DNA of 64,000 bases from Planctomycetales bacterium 71-10 (GTDB lineage Bacteria > Planctomycetota > Planctomycetia > Isosphaerales > Isosphaeraceae): contig MKTT01000082.1 in assembly GCA_001898385.1 (NCBI GenBank), forward strand, positions 1 to 64,000, read 5' to 3'. Shown here one piece after another: positions 55,183-62,832 of the stretch. Positions within the stretch are counted from its first letter, which is position 1. Each line of letters opens with the position of its first letter. Made by a program: the position numbers and the translations under genes. Under the pieces are notes generated by a model, which ran no database searches, was not told where the DNA came from, and was given only the letters and a program-made list of their open reading frames with translations.

Positions 55183-56370
55183 CTAGAAGGCCGTCATCAG
55201 GACGAGCTGCGCGGCCCGGATCAAGCTCGCCCGCTCGGCCGGCGTGATCGCCCCCCGCGCGGCCACGCCGTCCAGGGTCTTCAGGGCGTTCGAGATCACG
55301 AAGCCCTGCATGGCGTTGAGCTTCAGGGCCTCGCCGTGGGACTGGAGGGTGCGGAGGACGTCTCGGATCGTGAGGGCTTCCTCCAGGGGGTTGTCCGGCT
55401 GGTCGCTCCAGGTCGGGAGCATACCGGCGTCGGCCGCTCGGGCGGCGACCCGGTGGATGACCCGGCTGATCTCCGTCAGCTTGGGATAGTCGAGGGTGTC
55501 GGGCGTGTCGGCGGGCGAATGATAGCGCGGGTTCTCCCCCGTGCTGAAGAAGAGGAAGGGGACCTTGCGGGTGCGGAACGGGCCGTAGTCGCTGCGGTTC
55601 AGGACGAGCAGGTCGGCCCCCAGGACGCCCATGCGCACGGGCCGGCCCGCGACGGCCTCATGGAGCCACGGGCGGAGCGCCGGGACGTGCTCGGTCCCCA
55701 TGACGAAGAAGAAGTCGTCGCAGACCCCGCCCAGCGACCGTCCGATCATGTCGGCGGTGATGAAGAGGTCGATGGACTCCAGGGCAAACGGCGGGTGCGC
55801 CGCAAAGTAGCGCGAGCCGTACAGGCCCGCCTCCTCCTGGTCGAACGCCAGGAAGACGACCGAGCGCCTCGGCTTCTCCGCGCGGGCCGCGAGGCAGCGG
55901 GCGGATTCGAGCATCATGGCCACGCCCGAGGCGTTGTCGTCGGCCCCGGGGTAGAGGACGCCGCGGCGGACGCCCAAGTGGTCGTAATGCGCGGAGAGGA
56001 TGACGTATCGTCCGGCGAGGTCCGGGTCGCTCCCGCGGATCACGGCCCCCACGTTCCGCCCCGTCGTTTCAACGGGCGGCGCGGGGGGGATCTCCTGGAC
56101 GTACCGGCCGGCGAACAGGGGCTCCAGGCCGAGGCGTCGGAACTCGTCGGCGATGAGCCCCGCGGCCTTGCGGCCCCCTTCCCCGCCGCGCCCTTCCAAC
56201 TCGGGCGAGGCCAGGGTCCTCACCCAGCGTTCGAGGTTCGGCCGCTCGGGCTCGTCGCCGGCCGCGACGCCGGCGCCGAGGAGGCTCGCCGCCGTCGCGA
56301 CCGCGACGAACCGGCGGATCGAGACGACCGTCGTCGCGGTCGCGTGCGGGCGACTCTTCGCAGGAGGCAT
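55183..56370 (-). CDS. M28-family zinc aminopeptidase, exported
   Basis: A 395-residue peptidase with an N-terminal export signal (VVSIRRFVAVATAASLLGAGVAAG). Metal and catalytic motifs of M28 are present: SAHYDHLG, PGADDNASGVAMMLE, FDQEEAGLYGSRYF, DMIGRS and a final His in YHSPADTPDT. It probably removes N-terminal residues from peptides outside the cytoplasm. ATG 56376 lies directly on the GAGGA ribosome site, so ATG 56370 fits better. The ~80 C-terminal residues are helical and outside the peptidase domain. Confidence 0.87.
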   Translation of the reverse strand: MPPAKSRPHATATTVVSIRRFVAVATAASLLGAGVAAGDEPERPNLERWVRTLASPELEGRGGEGGRKAAGLIADEFRRLGLEPLFAGRYVQEIPPAPPVETTGRNVGAVIRGSDPDLAGRYVILSAHYDHLGVRRGVLYPGADDNASGVAMMLESARCLAARAEKPRRSVVFLAFDQEEAGLYGSRYFAAHPPFALESIDLFITADMIGRSLGGVCDDFFFVMGTEHVPALRPWLHEAVAGRPVRMGVLGADLLVLNRSDYGPFRTRKVPFLFFSTGENPRYHSPADTPDTLDYPKLTEISRVIHRVAARAADAGMLPTWSDQPDNPLEEALTIRDVLRTLQSHGEALKLNAMQGFVISNALKTLDGVAARGAITPAERASLIRAAQLVLMTAF

Positions 56371-56477
56371 AACCATTCCTCGGCGTTGGAAATCCGCGCG
56401 ACGGGCCGCCGCTCGACGGGGGATCGTGTGGCAAGTTACCCCTGGATCGGGTTTGGAACCCTACACGGAGGTGGATC

Positions 56478-56810
56478 GTGTCGCGAGGCTCATGGATCAA
56501 GGCGTTCGCTCTGGCCCTGGCTTTTTCGCTGGGCGGCTCGGCGAAGGCCCAGGACTGGAACGACTACCTGCACTGGCCGTACGTGCCCCCGCAGGTCCCG
56601 GGCAACGGGTTCGAGTACAACGGCCTCTACGACGGCTGGTACAAGTACCCCCGCGAGCAGCGGATCGTGCCCCAGATCCAGGGGCCGTACTACCGCAACT
56701 TCTACGGCGGCTATCGGGTGCTCGACAAGTTCCGTCACCCCCACGGCTGGCACGACTGGAACAAGAAGAAGTTCTACCAGGGCAACCACTTCGTGCTCGA
56801 CGTCTTCTGA
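56478..56810 (+). CDS. Small secreted Tyr/Trp-rich protein
   Basis: A 110-residue protein with a clear signal peptide (WIKAFALALAFSLGGSAKAQ). The mature part is rich in aromatic residues and Gly/Pro: DWNDYLHWPYVPPQVPGNGF, YDGWYKYPREQRIVPQIQ, YYRNFYGGYRVLDKF, HPHGWHDWNKKKFY. I recall similar short aromatic-rich secreted proteins in planctomycetes, some loosely labelled calmodulin-binding, but no function is established. The GTG start has GGAGG 7 bases upstream. It may be structural in the envelope; that is a guess. Confidence 0.8.
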   Translation: MSRGSWIKAFALALAFSLGGSAKAQDWNDYLHWPYVPPQVPGNGFEYNGLYDGWYKYPREQRIVPQIQGPYYRNFYGGYRVLDKFRHPHGWHDWNKKKFYQGNHFVLDVF

Positions 56811-56882
56811 TCCGGTCGGGCCTGGATCGGGGGACGGCCAGGACGGGCCCCGGCCTCAAATCTCGCCCGAGTGCTCCCGATG

Positions 56883-56930
56883 GAAGCCGCCCCGCCCCCC
56901 TCTCCCGAAGGGGGCCGCCGGGGCGGCTTC
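56883..56930. terminator. Hairpin between convergent genes
   Basis: A 12-bp perfect stem (56883-56894 with 56919-56930) has an inner C5/G5 stem in the loop. It lies between the small secreted protein gene and the convergent M20 gene. A GTGCTTGCG follows with no T-run. It is a likely bidirectional terminator. Confidence 0.75.
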
Positions 56931-56942
56931 GTGCTTGCGCGG

Positions 56943-58091
56943 TCAGCCCAGGGCCAGCGCGATCCGATAGTACGCCTCGGCCGCCAGGGCGACCTGCTCC
57001 AGATCGACCCATTCGTCCTTGGTGTGCGCCTGGGCGATGTCCCCGGGCCCGAAGACGACGGCCGGGATGCCGACCTCGCCCAGCGGGCCGGCGTCGGTCC
57101 CGTAGGGGACGCCGACCAGCTCCGGGCTCCGGCCGGTGGCCTCGGCGACGGCCGCGGCGAACGGCTCCAGCCAGGGGCCGATCGGCGTCTCCAGGGCCGG
57201 CATGCGGCCCCACGGCTCGACGAACGTCACGCCGTCCAGGCCACACCGCGAGGCCACGAACCGGCGGACCCGGTCGACGGCCGCGTCCGGGCCCTCGCCG
57301 GGGACCAGGCGGCGGTCGATCTCGATCTCGCAGAAGTCCGGCACGATGTTGACGCTCTGCCCGCCGAAGATCCGGCCCACCGACATCGTCGGTGCGCCGA
57401 GCTTCGGGTGCGGAGCGGAGCCGGCCAGGTCGCCCGCATGCTCGGCCAGCGCGGAGACGACCTCCGCCATGCGGTAGATGGCGTTCGACCCGAGGTGGGG
57501 CGTCGAGCTGTGGCAGGCCACGCCCCGCGCCTGCACCTTCCAGCGCACCGACCCCTTGTGCCAGGGGACGAGGTCCAGCTTCGTCGGCTCGGCCACGACC
57601 GCCAGGTCGATCCCCTCCTGGGTCTCGGCCAGGAGGCTCGACCCGATGTGGGTGTACTCCTCGTCCACGGTGCAGGCGAGGACGACCGACGCCGAACGCG
57701 CCGGCCGCTCCAACCAGAGGCGGCGGAAGGCCATGAGCATGGCGGCCATCCCGGCCTTCACGTCGCACGACCCGCGCCCGTACATCCGGCCGCCGTCGAC
57801 GCGGGGCTCGAATGGCGGGATGGTCATGCCGTCGATCGGGACGGTGTCCTGGTGGACGTCGAACAGGAGGGTGCGGGCGGAGGGGGCTGGCGCGTCATAG
57901 CGGGCCAGGAGGTTCGACCGCTCGGGGGCGGCCTGCTGGCGGACGACCGGGATTCCGGCCTCCAGGAACCATCCCTCCAGGAAGGCGCCGATGCGGCCTT
58001 CGTAATACTCCGGGCCGCTCACGTCCCTCCCCATCGGGTTGACGCTGGGGATGGCGACGAGGTCGGCGAGGAGGCGGGTCGTCTCATCCAC
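56943..58091 (-). CDS. M20-family metallohydrolase (ArgE/DapE-like)
   Basis: A 382-residue di-zinc hydrolase. Metal-site motifs are FDVHQDTVP, GRGSCDVKAGMAA, the catalytic TVDEEYTHIG, VAEPTKLDLV and a final His in AQAHTKDEW. The dimerisation lid lies at about residues 180-300. The family includes acetylornithine deacetylase, succinyl-diaminopimelate desuccinylase and carboxypeptidase G2; the sequence alone does not separate them. GTG 58091 (VDETTRLLADL) is chosen; a GTG at 58181 would add 30 Arg/Pro-rich residues. efp follows upstream on the same strand. Confidence 0.85.
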   Translation of the reverse strand: MDETTRLLADLVAIPSVNPMGRDVSGPEYYEGRIGAFLEGWFLEAGIPVVRQQAAPERSNLLARYDAPAPSARTLLFDVHQDTVPIDGMTIPPFEPRVDGGRMYGRGSCDVKAGMAAMLMAFRRLWLERPARSASVVLACTVDEEYTHIGSSLLAETQEGIDLAVVAEPTKLDLVPWHKGSVRWKVQARGVACHSSTPHLGSNAIYRMAEVVSALAEHAGDLAGSAPHPKLGAPTMSVGRIFGGQSVNIVPDFCEIEIDRRLVPGEGPDAAVDRVRRFVASRCGLDGVTFVEPWGRMPALETPIGPWLEPFAAAVAEATGRSPELVGVPYGTDAGPLGEVGIPAVVFGPGDIAQAHTKDEWVDLEQVALAAEAYYRIALALG

Positions 58092-58192
58092 GGTCCGCGG
58101 GCTCCGTCGGCGGCGAGGGGGGCCGGCCGGGCTCGGCTCCGCCCGCCCCCGGCCGCATCGAGTCGTGGCCTCGCGGCTCACGTCACGTCACT

Positions 58193-58756
58193 TCACTTCA
58201 CCCGTTCCAGGTACTCGGCCGTGCGGGTGTCGATCCGGATCTTCTCGCCAGGCTTGATGAACGGCGGCACCTGGACCTTCAGCCCGGTCTCCAGCGTCGC
58301 CTCCTTATACTGGTTCGTCGCCGTGGCTCCCTGGAGGGCCGGCGGCGTGTCGGTCACGGTCAGTTCGACGGCGTCCGGGATCTCGATCGAGACCGGCTTG
58401 TCGTTGATGTACTTGACCATCACCCTCGCGTTCGGCAGCAGGAAGTCCATCGACGTCCCGATGATCTCGGGCGAGAAGTGGAGTTGGTCGTAGGTCTCCG
58501 TGTCCATGAAGACGTGCTCGTCGCCGGCCGAGTACAGGTATTCGTACGCCTTGGTCTCGACGTACGGGACCTCGACCTGGTCGACGGAGCGGAGGCGCTT
58601 GTCGATCAGCGTCCCGTTGTTCATATTCCGGAGCTTGGTCTGGACCATCGCCCGGAGGTTGCCCGGGGTGTGATGGGCGAAGTCGACCACGACGTAGTTC
58701 ACGCCCTCCATCGTGATCACCATGCCGCGGCGGACGTCGTTCGCTTTGATCATCAT
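58193..58756 (-). CDS. efp: Elongation factor P, Asn at the tip-loop position
   Basis: A 187-residue EF-P with three OB/SH3-like domains (KANDVRRGMVITMEGVNYVV; QVEVPYVETKAYEYLYSAGDEHVFMDTETYD; TDTPPALQGATATNQYKEATLETGLKVQVPPFIKPGEKIRIDTRTAEYLERV). EF-P rescues ribosomes stalled on polyproline. The tip loop reads HHTPGNLRAMV: where E. coli has Lys34 (KPGKGQA, beta-lysylated) this protein has Asn. It therefore cannot be modified by EpmA in the known way. It starts at ATG 58756 (or 58753). Confidence 0.96.
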   Translation of the reverse strand: MMIKANDVRRGMVITMEGVNYVVVDFAHHTPGNLRAMVQTKLRNMNNGTLIDKRLRSVDQVEVPYVETKAYEYLYSAGDEHVFMDTETYDQLHFSPEIIGTSMDFLLPNARVMVKYINDKPVSIEIPDAVELTVTDTPPALQGATATNQYKEATLETGLKVQVPPFIKPGEKIRIDTRTAEYLERVK

Positions 58757-59100
58757 GGCAGATAGCGTCTCTCAACAGGCGACGGACGGCCGCGGCGGCT
58801 CCCTCGCACCGCGCCGTCCTCTGGTTGATCTCCGGGGCGGTGCCGCGGCGCCGCGCGAGGAATCCCGACGCTCGAATTTACTGGCGCCGCGTCGCTCTGC
58901 CTAGTGCGGCCTCCACTTCCGGCGTCGCGATGGGTGAGCGTCTCGAAAGTGGGTGGGAGATTCAGCAGGCCGCGCCGTCGATCGAGGCGTTCCTCCGCGT
59001 CCGGCCTTCCAACCGATCCAGGGCGGAGCACCTCGATCGACGGCGTTTGTGCGGCATCAGGATCTGCCGAAGAAGCCGTCGACTCGGTTGCGACAGTATG
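58757..59100. other. Region upstream of efp, accessory boundary
   Basis: About 340 bp between efp and the insertion sequence. The efp promoter must lie in the left part, but no clear element is seen. The right part holds a possible remnant N-terminus (58962-59057). Confidence 0.4.
58962..59057 (-). pseudogene. Possible remnant of a LEPR-type secreted protein N-terminus
   Basis: A 31-codon frame from ATG 59057 reads MPHKRRRSRCSALDRLEGRT then RRNASIDGAAC and stops. The basic start followed by LDRLEGRT resembles the N-terminal LEPR-XLL/LExR signature of large planctomycete secreted proteins, here without the usual Leu-Leu and cut short. It abuts the insertion sequence. It may be a decayed gene end left by a deletion; chance is possible. 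Confidence 0.3.
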
Positions 59101-59110
59101 CCAATAGGAC

Positions 59111-59540
59111 TTACGCAGTAGGCGGCATCCGGTCGAGGGGCCGTCCCCGGTAGGCCCGGACGGCCTCGCGGACGACGGCCGTCTTGGCCTCGTACCAGCT
59201 GACCCCGGTGGCGTAGAAGTTCCACGACAGCCGGGCGAACGCCCGGATCGCCATGCCGATGTGGTTCCGCTGGGCGCGGGCCGACCGCGCCTGGCATCGC
59301 TCGACGTTGCAGCACTGCTTCAAGGCCCGGTGGTACTCCTCCACCGCCCAGCACCGCTCGGCCAGGTCCTGCCGGCCGAGCTCGTCCATCGCGAGGTCGT
59401 TGGTCGCCCAGTATTCAACGTCCCCGTCTCGGGAGACCGCCTTGAACACGCGGATCGGGCCGAACCCCTCCATATGGACGACGACCCCGCCGTCGCCGAT
59501 CGTCAGCTGCGAGACCGGCCGGTAGCCGGCTATGAAGCCA
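59111..59540 (-). pseudogene. DDE transposase, C-terminal fragment (IS701/IS4-like)
   Basis: The frame continues upstream of ATG 59473 as GFIAGYRPVSQLTIGDGGVV, so the ATG is internal and this is a 5'-truncated gene. It contains RVFKAVSRDGDVEYWATNDL and the Glu-bearing motif CWAVEEYHRALKQCCNVERC, then ARAQRNHIGMAIRAFARL and SWYEAKTAVVREAVRAYRG. This is the C-terminal third of a DDE transposase similar to IS701/IS4-like elements. The first two catalytic Asp are absent. The stop is next to the left inverted end. Confidence 0.78.
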
Positions 59541-59603
59541 CAGCCTCTGGCCGTGTGACCCGAAGAGCTTCGAGCGGTCCGGCGTGCATAGGCGTGGGAA
59601 AGG

Positions 59604-59656
59604 GCATAGGCTCCACCTCCGGGAAGGCCCTCTCGGGCAGGAGGGGGAGCCTATGC
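59604..59656 (+). promoter_or_regulatory. IS200-type hairpin covering the tnpA start codon
   Basis: GCATAGGCTCC (59604-59614) pairs perfectly with GGAGCCTATGC (59646-59656). The 3' arm contains the GGAG and the first ATG (59653) of tnpA, so the RNA hairpin would hide the ribosome site. A start-occluding leader hairpin is known for IS200; the DNA form may also be the subterminal left-end structure used in strand recognition. Confidence 0.6.
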
Positions 59657-60099
59657 ATGAGTGGCAGAACCTGTCCCATTGTGCGGTGGGACTGCAAGTA
59701 CCACGTGGTGATCATACCGAAGTACCGGCGTCGCATCTTCTACGGAAAGTTTCGCCGGCAGGTCGGCGTGATCTTGAGGGATCTGTGCCGTCAGAGGTCG
59801 ATCGGTTTGGTGGAAGGGCACGCGATGCCGGACCACGTGCACCTGTGCCTGAACATCCCGCCCAAGTACAGCGTGGCGCACACGATCGGCTTCCTGAAGG
59901 GTAAGTCGGCTTCCTGAAGGGTAAGAGCGCCGTGAGGATTCATCGGGAGTTGTTGCGAGAACGTCGGCTGACGGGCCTGCACTTCTGGTCGGCGGGTTAC
60001 TGCGTGAGCACCGTGGGCCTGGACGAGGCTCGGGTGCGGCAGTACATCCGCGAACAGGAGGAGCTGGAGCGTCGGCAAGGGGAGTTCGAGTTCGAGTAG
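59653..60099 (+). pseudogene. tnpA: IS200/IS605-family TnpA with two frameshifts
   Basis: Joining three frames gives a normal ~141-residue Y1 HUH transposase: MHEWQNLSHC, then RWDCKYHVVIIPKYRRRIFY and the HUH motif AMPDHVHLCLNIPP, then HFWSAGYCVSTVGLDEARVR with a YIREQE helix holding the likely nucleophile Tyr, ending GEFEFE. The first break is one extra base near 59683. The second is a perfect 20-bp tandem duplication (59886-59905 and 59906-59925). Neither product is full length, so the element cannot supply its own transposase. No tnpB is present. Confidence 0.85.
59886..59925 (+). repeat. 20-bp perfect tandem duplication in tnpA
   Basis: TCGGCTTCCTGAAGGGTAAG occurs twice back to back. The +20 insertion shifts the reading frame by 2; removing one copy restores the TnpA frame through to TAG 60099. 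This looks like a recent replication-slippage event. Confidence 0.9.
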
Positions 60100-60106
60100 A
60101 GCCAAC

Positions 60107-60182
60107 GGCCCCAGGGGGGCCTTCCCGACGTGGCTGCCCCTTCAGGGGCGACCGAACGAAACCGGCCCCCTCGGGGGGGCCT
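60107..60182. repeat. Cluster of small hairpins at the IS200-type right end
   Basis: Three short inverted repeats follow the tnpA stop: GGCCCC/GGGGCC (60107-60121), CCCC-TTCA-GGGG (about 60137-60148) and GGCCCCC/GGGGGCC (about 60163-60181). IS200/IS605 elements carry a structured right end, so this probably marks it. The exact cleavage site cannot be placed. Confidence 0.45.
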
Positions 60183-60298
60183 CCCTGATACCTCGGCCTC
60201 TGCCCGAGCAGCCTCATTCGGCTCATGCCCCGATCCTACGGCGACCATCGACCGGGCGCAATCTGTGCCGTTGTCTACTACTGCGTAACTCCTATGGC

Positions 60299-61247
60299 AG
60301 AAGAGATGGATGCCGCCGGGATGCTCGTCGAGCCACGCCTTCAAGACGTCGGCGAGGAACGACGAGAGCGGCACGCGCCGCGTCGTCTGCCTGCCCCGAA
60401 CCCGCTTCCTTTCCCGGAGGATCGCCGCGCGGCCGGTGAAGTCGACGTCGGCGATCCGCACGCGCAAGAGTTCGCTCCGCCTCGCCCCCGTGTGCGCCGC
60501 GAAGCAGACCATCGGGTAGATCCACGGATGGCGGGCCGCGGATTTCACGTGCTCGAGGAACGAAGCGAGCTCGTCGGACGTGAGATAGAGCGATTCCCAG
60601 AGTTCCTCGATCTGTTCGTCGCTCAGGCCGCCGCAGGCGATCTGCCTCCGAATCTCGTCACGCGTCTGGAAGTGCGGCTTCTGCCGGGTCTTGCCGTAGA
60701 CGAGGCCCTTTCCAGGCCAGTCGCCGTCGAGGATCCCCGCCGCACGGCCCCAGTTCCAGGCGGCCCGCAGGCCGTGGATTTCCTTCTTGGCCGTCTCCGG
60801 CGAAACCCCGCACGCGGCGCGGCGGTCGATGTGCTTCTGCAGGTCGGCCTGCGCGAGCCCCGAGAGCCGGTAGTCGTCGCCCAGGGTCTCGATCAGGTGC
60901 TTGAAATGGATGGCCGCCGTGTCGAGGGAGCTCTTCTCGTGGGCCCCCTCGTGGGTGGCGAGGTAACGGTCGCGCAACTCGCCGAGCGTCCCGAATCGCC
61001 GCGTCCCTGCGCGGTGGACGGTGCGTTTCGCCGGCGGCGTCCCGTCGTGCCGGACGAACTCGACGAGGTCGACGTCGGGGGGGATCTCAAGGAGCCCCTG
61101 ACGCAACCGGAGCAGGAGGTACTCGACGTGGGAGGCCTTGGCCTCCGCCTCTTCTCGAGCGACCGGGCCGAGCGCGAACGTGTAGCGTTTCTTCTCGAAG
61201 CGGAACTGGCAGTACCAGCCGCTCTTCTTTTGCTGAAGCGATGCCAT
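60299..61247 (-). pseudogene. Tyrosine recombinase (phage-type integrase), truncated by the IS
   Basis: About 316 codons remain from ATG 61247. The N-terminal arm/core-binding part has WYCQFRFEKKRYTFALG and a SAM-like core domain (LGELRDRYLATHEGAHEKSS... LQKHIDRRAA). The catalytic domain starts with MVCFAAHTGARRSELLRVRI (box I Arg) and has AILRERKRVRG. At 60299 the frame runs into the IS end (LFC then HRSYAV), so the HxxR, His/Trp and nucleophile Tyr are lost; the run-on frame ends at 59997. It starts about 130 bases from a tRNA-Leu 3' fragment, its likely target site. Confidence 0.85.
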
Positions 61248-61336
61248 GAGTCACCCTCCCGGAGGGTCAACGCCACCGCCGTCCCGCCCCAATCCGTGCA
61301 GCAAAACTGCAGCAAACCCCGACCTGGCGCATGAGA

Positions 61337-61367
61337 AAGGGGTCAGGGCTTTTCGCCCTGACCCCTT
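61337..61367 (-). terminator. Hairpin downstream of the tRNA-Leu fragment
   Basis: A perfect 13-bp stem (61337-61349 with 61355-61367) and a TTTTC loop lie just beyond the 3' end of the leftward tRNA fragment. This is the position of a tRNA terminator and would have been copied or kept with the attachment site. No long T-run follows. Confidence 0.65.
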
Positions 61368-61379
61368 ATCCCGCATTAG

Positions 61380-61435
61380 TGCCGGAGACAGGACTTGAAC
61401 CTGCACGGGCATGGTTAGCCCACTAGCCCCTCAAG
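61380..61435 (-). tRNA. tRNA-Leu(GAG) 3' fragment (attachment-site remnant)
   Basis: Read leftward, the sequence from 61435 is the 3' part of a tRNA-Leu: anticodon loop TTGAGGG (anticodon GAG), stem GCTAG, a long class II variable arm, T-arm GCAGG-TTCAAGT-CCTGT, acceptor strand CTCCGGC and discriminator A at 61380. Upstream of 61435 the 5' partner of the anticodon stem (GGTGC) does not pair with GCTAG and no D-arm or GCCGGAG acceptor strand is present. The break at the anticodon loop is the usual crossover point of tRNA-targeting integrases. Confidence 0.75.
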
Positions 61436-61749
61436 CACCGCCGTCCATCCGCCGCGTCGGCGTAACGCCCACCACGCCAACGCCTTGTACCGCGCGATGA
61501 TCGGCCCCGCAACCCGGAAAATACCCGTTTCGAGGGGTTTTTCGGGCCATAGCGGGTATCTACCCGCCGACTTTCCGGCCCACTAGCCGAAAGTCTAGTG
61601 GGCGTGCGGGGCGGGCCGCGGCATACGACCGGGCCCGCCCCGCATCAATGGTCTCCAACGGCCGGGTTGTCAAAGAACGCACTCACTCACGCTGCATCCG
61701 GCCGGGTTCCCGTCCCGGCAAAGTTGCCGAAACGGGACCGGGGCCGGAT
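61436..61749. other. Non-coding region rich in overlapping inverted repeats
   Basis: No gene is seen. Several inverted repeats share arms: GCGGGTA/TACCCGC (61552-61558, 61561-61567), GACTTTC/GAAAGTC (61569-61575, 61589-61595), CCCACTAG/CTAGTGGG (61579-61586, 61595-61602) and GCGGGGCGGGCC/GGCCCGCCCCGC (61606-61617, 61632-61643). The last could be a terminator for the leftward gene at 61750. The sequence GCCCACTAGCC also occurs in the adjacent tRNA fragment. Possible recombination-arm or regulatory region. Confidence 0.45.
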
Positions 61750-62568
61750 TCACTGGTCCGGGTCGTGCCGGACGACGACCTGGAGGCCCTCGCGGACGGG
61801 ACGACCTCCCGTCGACTCGACCGCGAACCGGGCGACCATCGAGCCCTCGTTGCTCATCTCGACGTCGGCCCTCCCGACCTGGGGGAGCAGCCAGTCCAGC
61901 AGCTTCGCCCGGAAGGCCCGGACCGTCGCCTCCCGCTCGGGGTAGTGGGCCGTCGCCCCGTAGGCGCCCAGGTCGGACGGGTCGTCGGCCTCGCCCCGCC
62001 GCAGACGCGCCGCCAGGACGAAGCCCCCGCCGATCCCCGTCGCCGCCCACGCCTTCTTGTCCAGGGGGCCGCCGCCGATCTTCCCGTCGATGAAGCGGGC
62101 CCAGGTCGCTTCCGGCTCCGGCAAGACGTGGACGTCGAGGGCGAACCGGCCGCCGCCGACCAGCCACTCCAGGTCCAGCTTCATCCGGTCCGACGGATAC
62201 TCGCGGGCGTGGGCCGTCAGGGCGTCGAGGGCGGAGGGGGGGGGTATACATTGTAAACCCCCTTGGCCGGCCCGACGTGGTGACCACGGATCACCCCCCT
62301 CCCCGATCGAGGAGGCGGGCTCCATGGCCCAGAACACCCCGTCCAGCTCCGGGTCGTACTCGGCCCGGAACTCGTCGGGGAGGCCAAGCTGGTCGACATC
62401 TTCGACGACCAGGTCGTCCAGCCTGGCGTGCAGGCCGCGTCGGGCCCGGATCAGCCGGGCCTCCTCCGGGGAGAGGGCGAGGACCTCGCGGGGGAAGGTG
62501 GCGGGCTCATAGCGCGAAGGGGCCGGGCCGCCGGGCGTGTTGCCCGGGGCGGAATCGTGGCGTACCAT
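61750..62568 (-). CDS. Hypothetical protein of the accessory region
   Basis: A 272-residue protein without a recognised family. It has a compact-looking body: LALSPEEARLIRARRGLHARLDD, LGLPDEFRAEYDPELDGVFWAMEP, MKLDLEWLVGGGRFALDVHVLPEPE, and ADVEMSNEGSMVARFAVES. No signal peptide or membrane segment. ATG 62568 has AGGAG about 12 bases upstream. Codon use is like the core genome, so it may be older in this lineage than its right-hand neighbours. Confidence 0.6.
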   Translation of the reverse strand: MVRHDSAPGNTPGGPAPSRYEPATFPREVLALSPEEARLIRARRGLHARLDDLVVEDVDQLGLPDEFRAEYDPELDGVFWAMEPASSIGEGGDPWSPRRAGQGGLQCIPPPSALDALTAHAREYPSDRMKLDLEWLVGGGRFALDVHVLPEPEATWARFIDGKIGGGPLDKKAWAATGIGGGFVLAARLRRGEADDPSDLGAYGATAHYPEREATVRAFRAKLLDWLLPQVGRADVEMSNEGSMVARFAVESTGGRPVREGLQVVVRHDPDQ

Positions 62569-62832
62569 GGGTGTAGATTCTCCTGGTGCAGAACCGTGGG
62601 GGATCTTCCTGGGGGCGGGGCGGTCGGATCACTACTCCGGCCGCCCCCTCTCGTTCCACGTCGAAGGCATCGCTTCGATGCGGAAATGCTACTCGCGGGT
62701 ACATACCGAGGTCAACCCCGCAGGGTATGTACTTTATTCTCACCCGAGTGATTGCCCGGTCGTCACCCTGGTTGTACCTTTGGGCGACGCTGGGTAAGCT
62801 GGTCGTGCGCGCGAGGGGATTTGCGGACAACG

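Larger units (their letters stand above)
59100..60298. mobile_element. DDE-type insertion sequence remnant, invaded by an IS200/IS605-like element
   Basis: Related inverted ends lie at 59100-59120 (GCCAATAGGACTTACGCAGTA) and 60279-60298 (TACTGCGTAACTCCTATGGC, opposite orientation, one mismatch and one indel). Inside the left end is the 3' part of a DDE transposase gene (minus strand); inside the right end only a short 5' stretch remains (possible ATG at 60226). The middle is replaced by an IS200-type element. No target-site duplication is visible. The right end interrupts the integrase gene. Confidence 0.72.

Noticed and set aside
59653..59930. Functional IS200 transposase of about 90 residues
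   Set aside because: It lacks the C-terminal Tyr helix because of the 20-bp duplication and lacks the usual N-terminus because of an extra base.
59997..61247. Intact 416-residue integrase
   Set aside because: The last ~100 residues are read from IS sequence; the HxxR and Tyr motifs are missing and residues change character exactly at the IS inverted end.
61380..61466. Complete tRNA-Leu
   Set aside because: The 5' half fails to form the D-arm and anticodon stem, and the acceptor 5' strand matches at only about five of seven positions; only the 3' half is convincing.
61569..61602. H-type pseudoknot
   Set aside because: Arms are interleaved correctly, but there is no loop to span the first 7-bp stem, so both helices cannot form together; treated as alternative hairpins.
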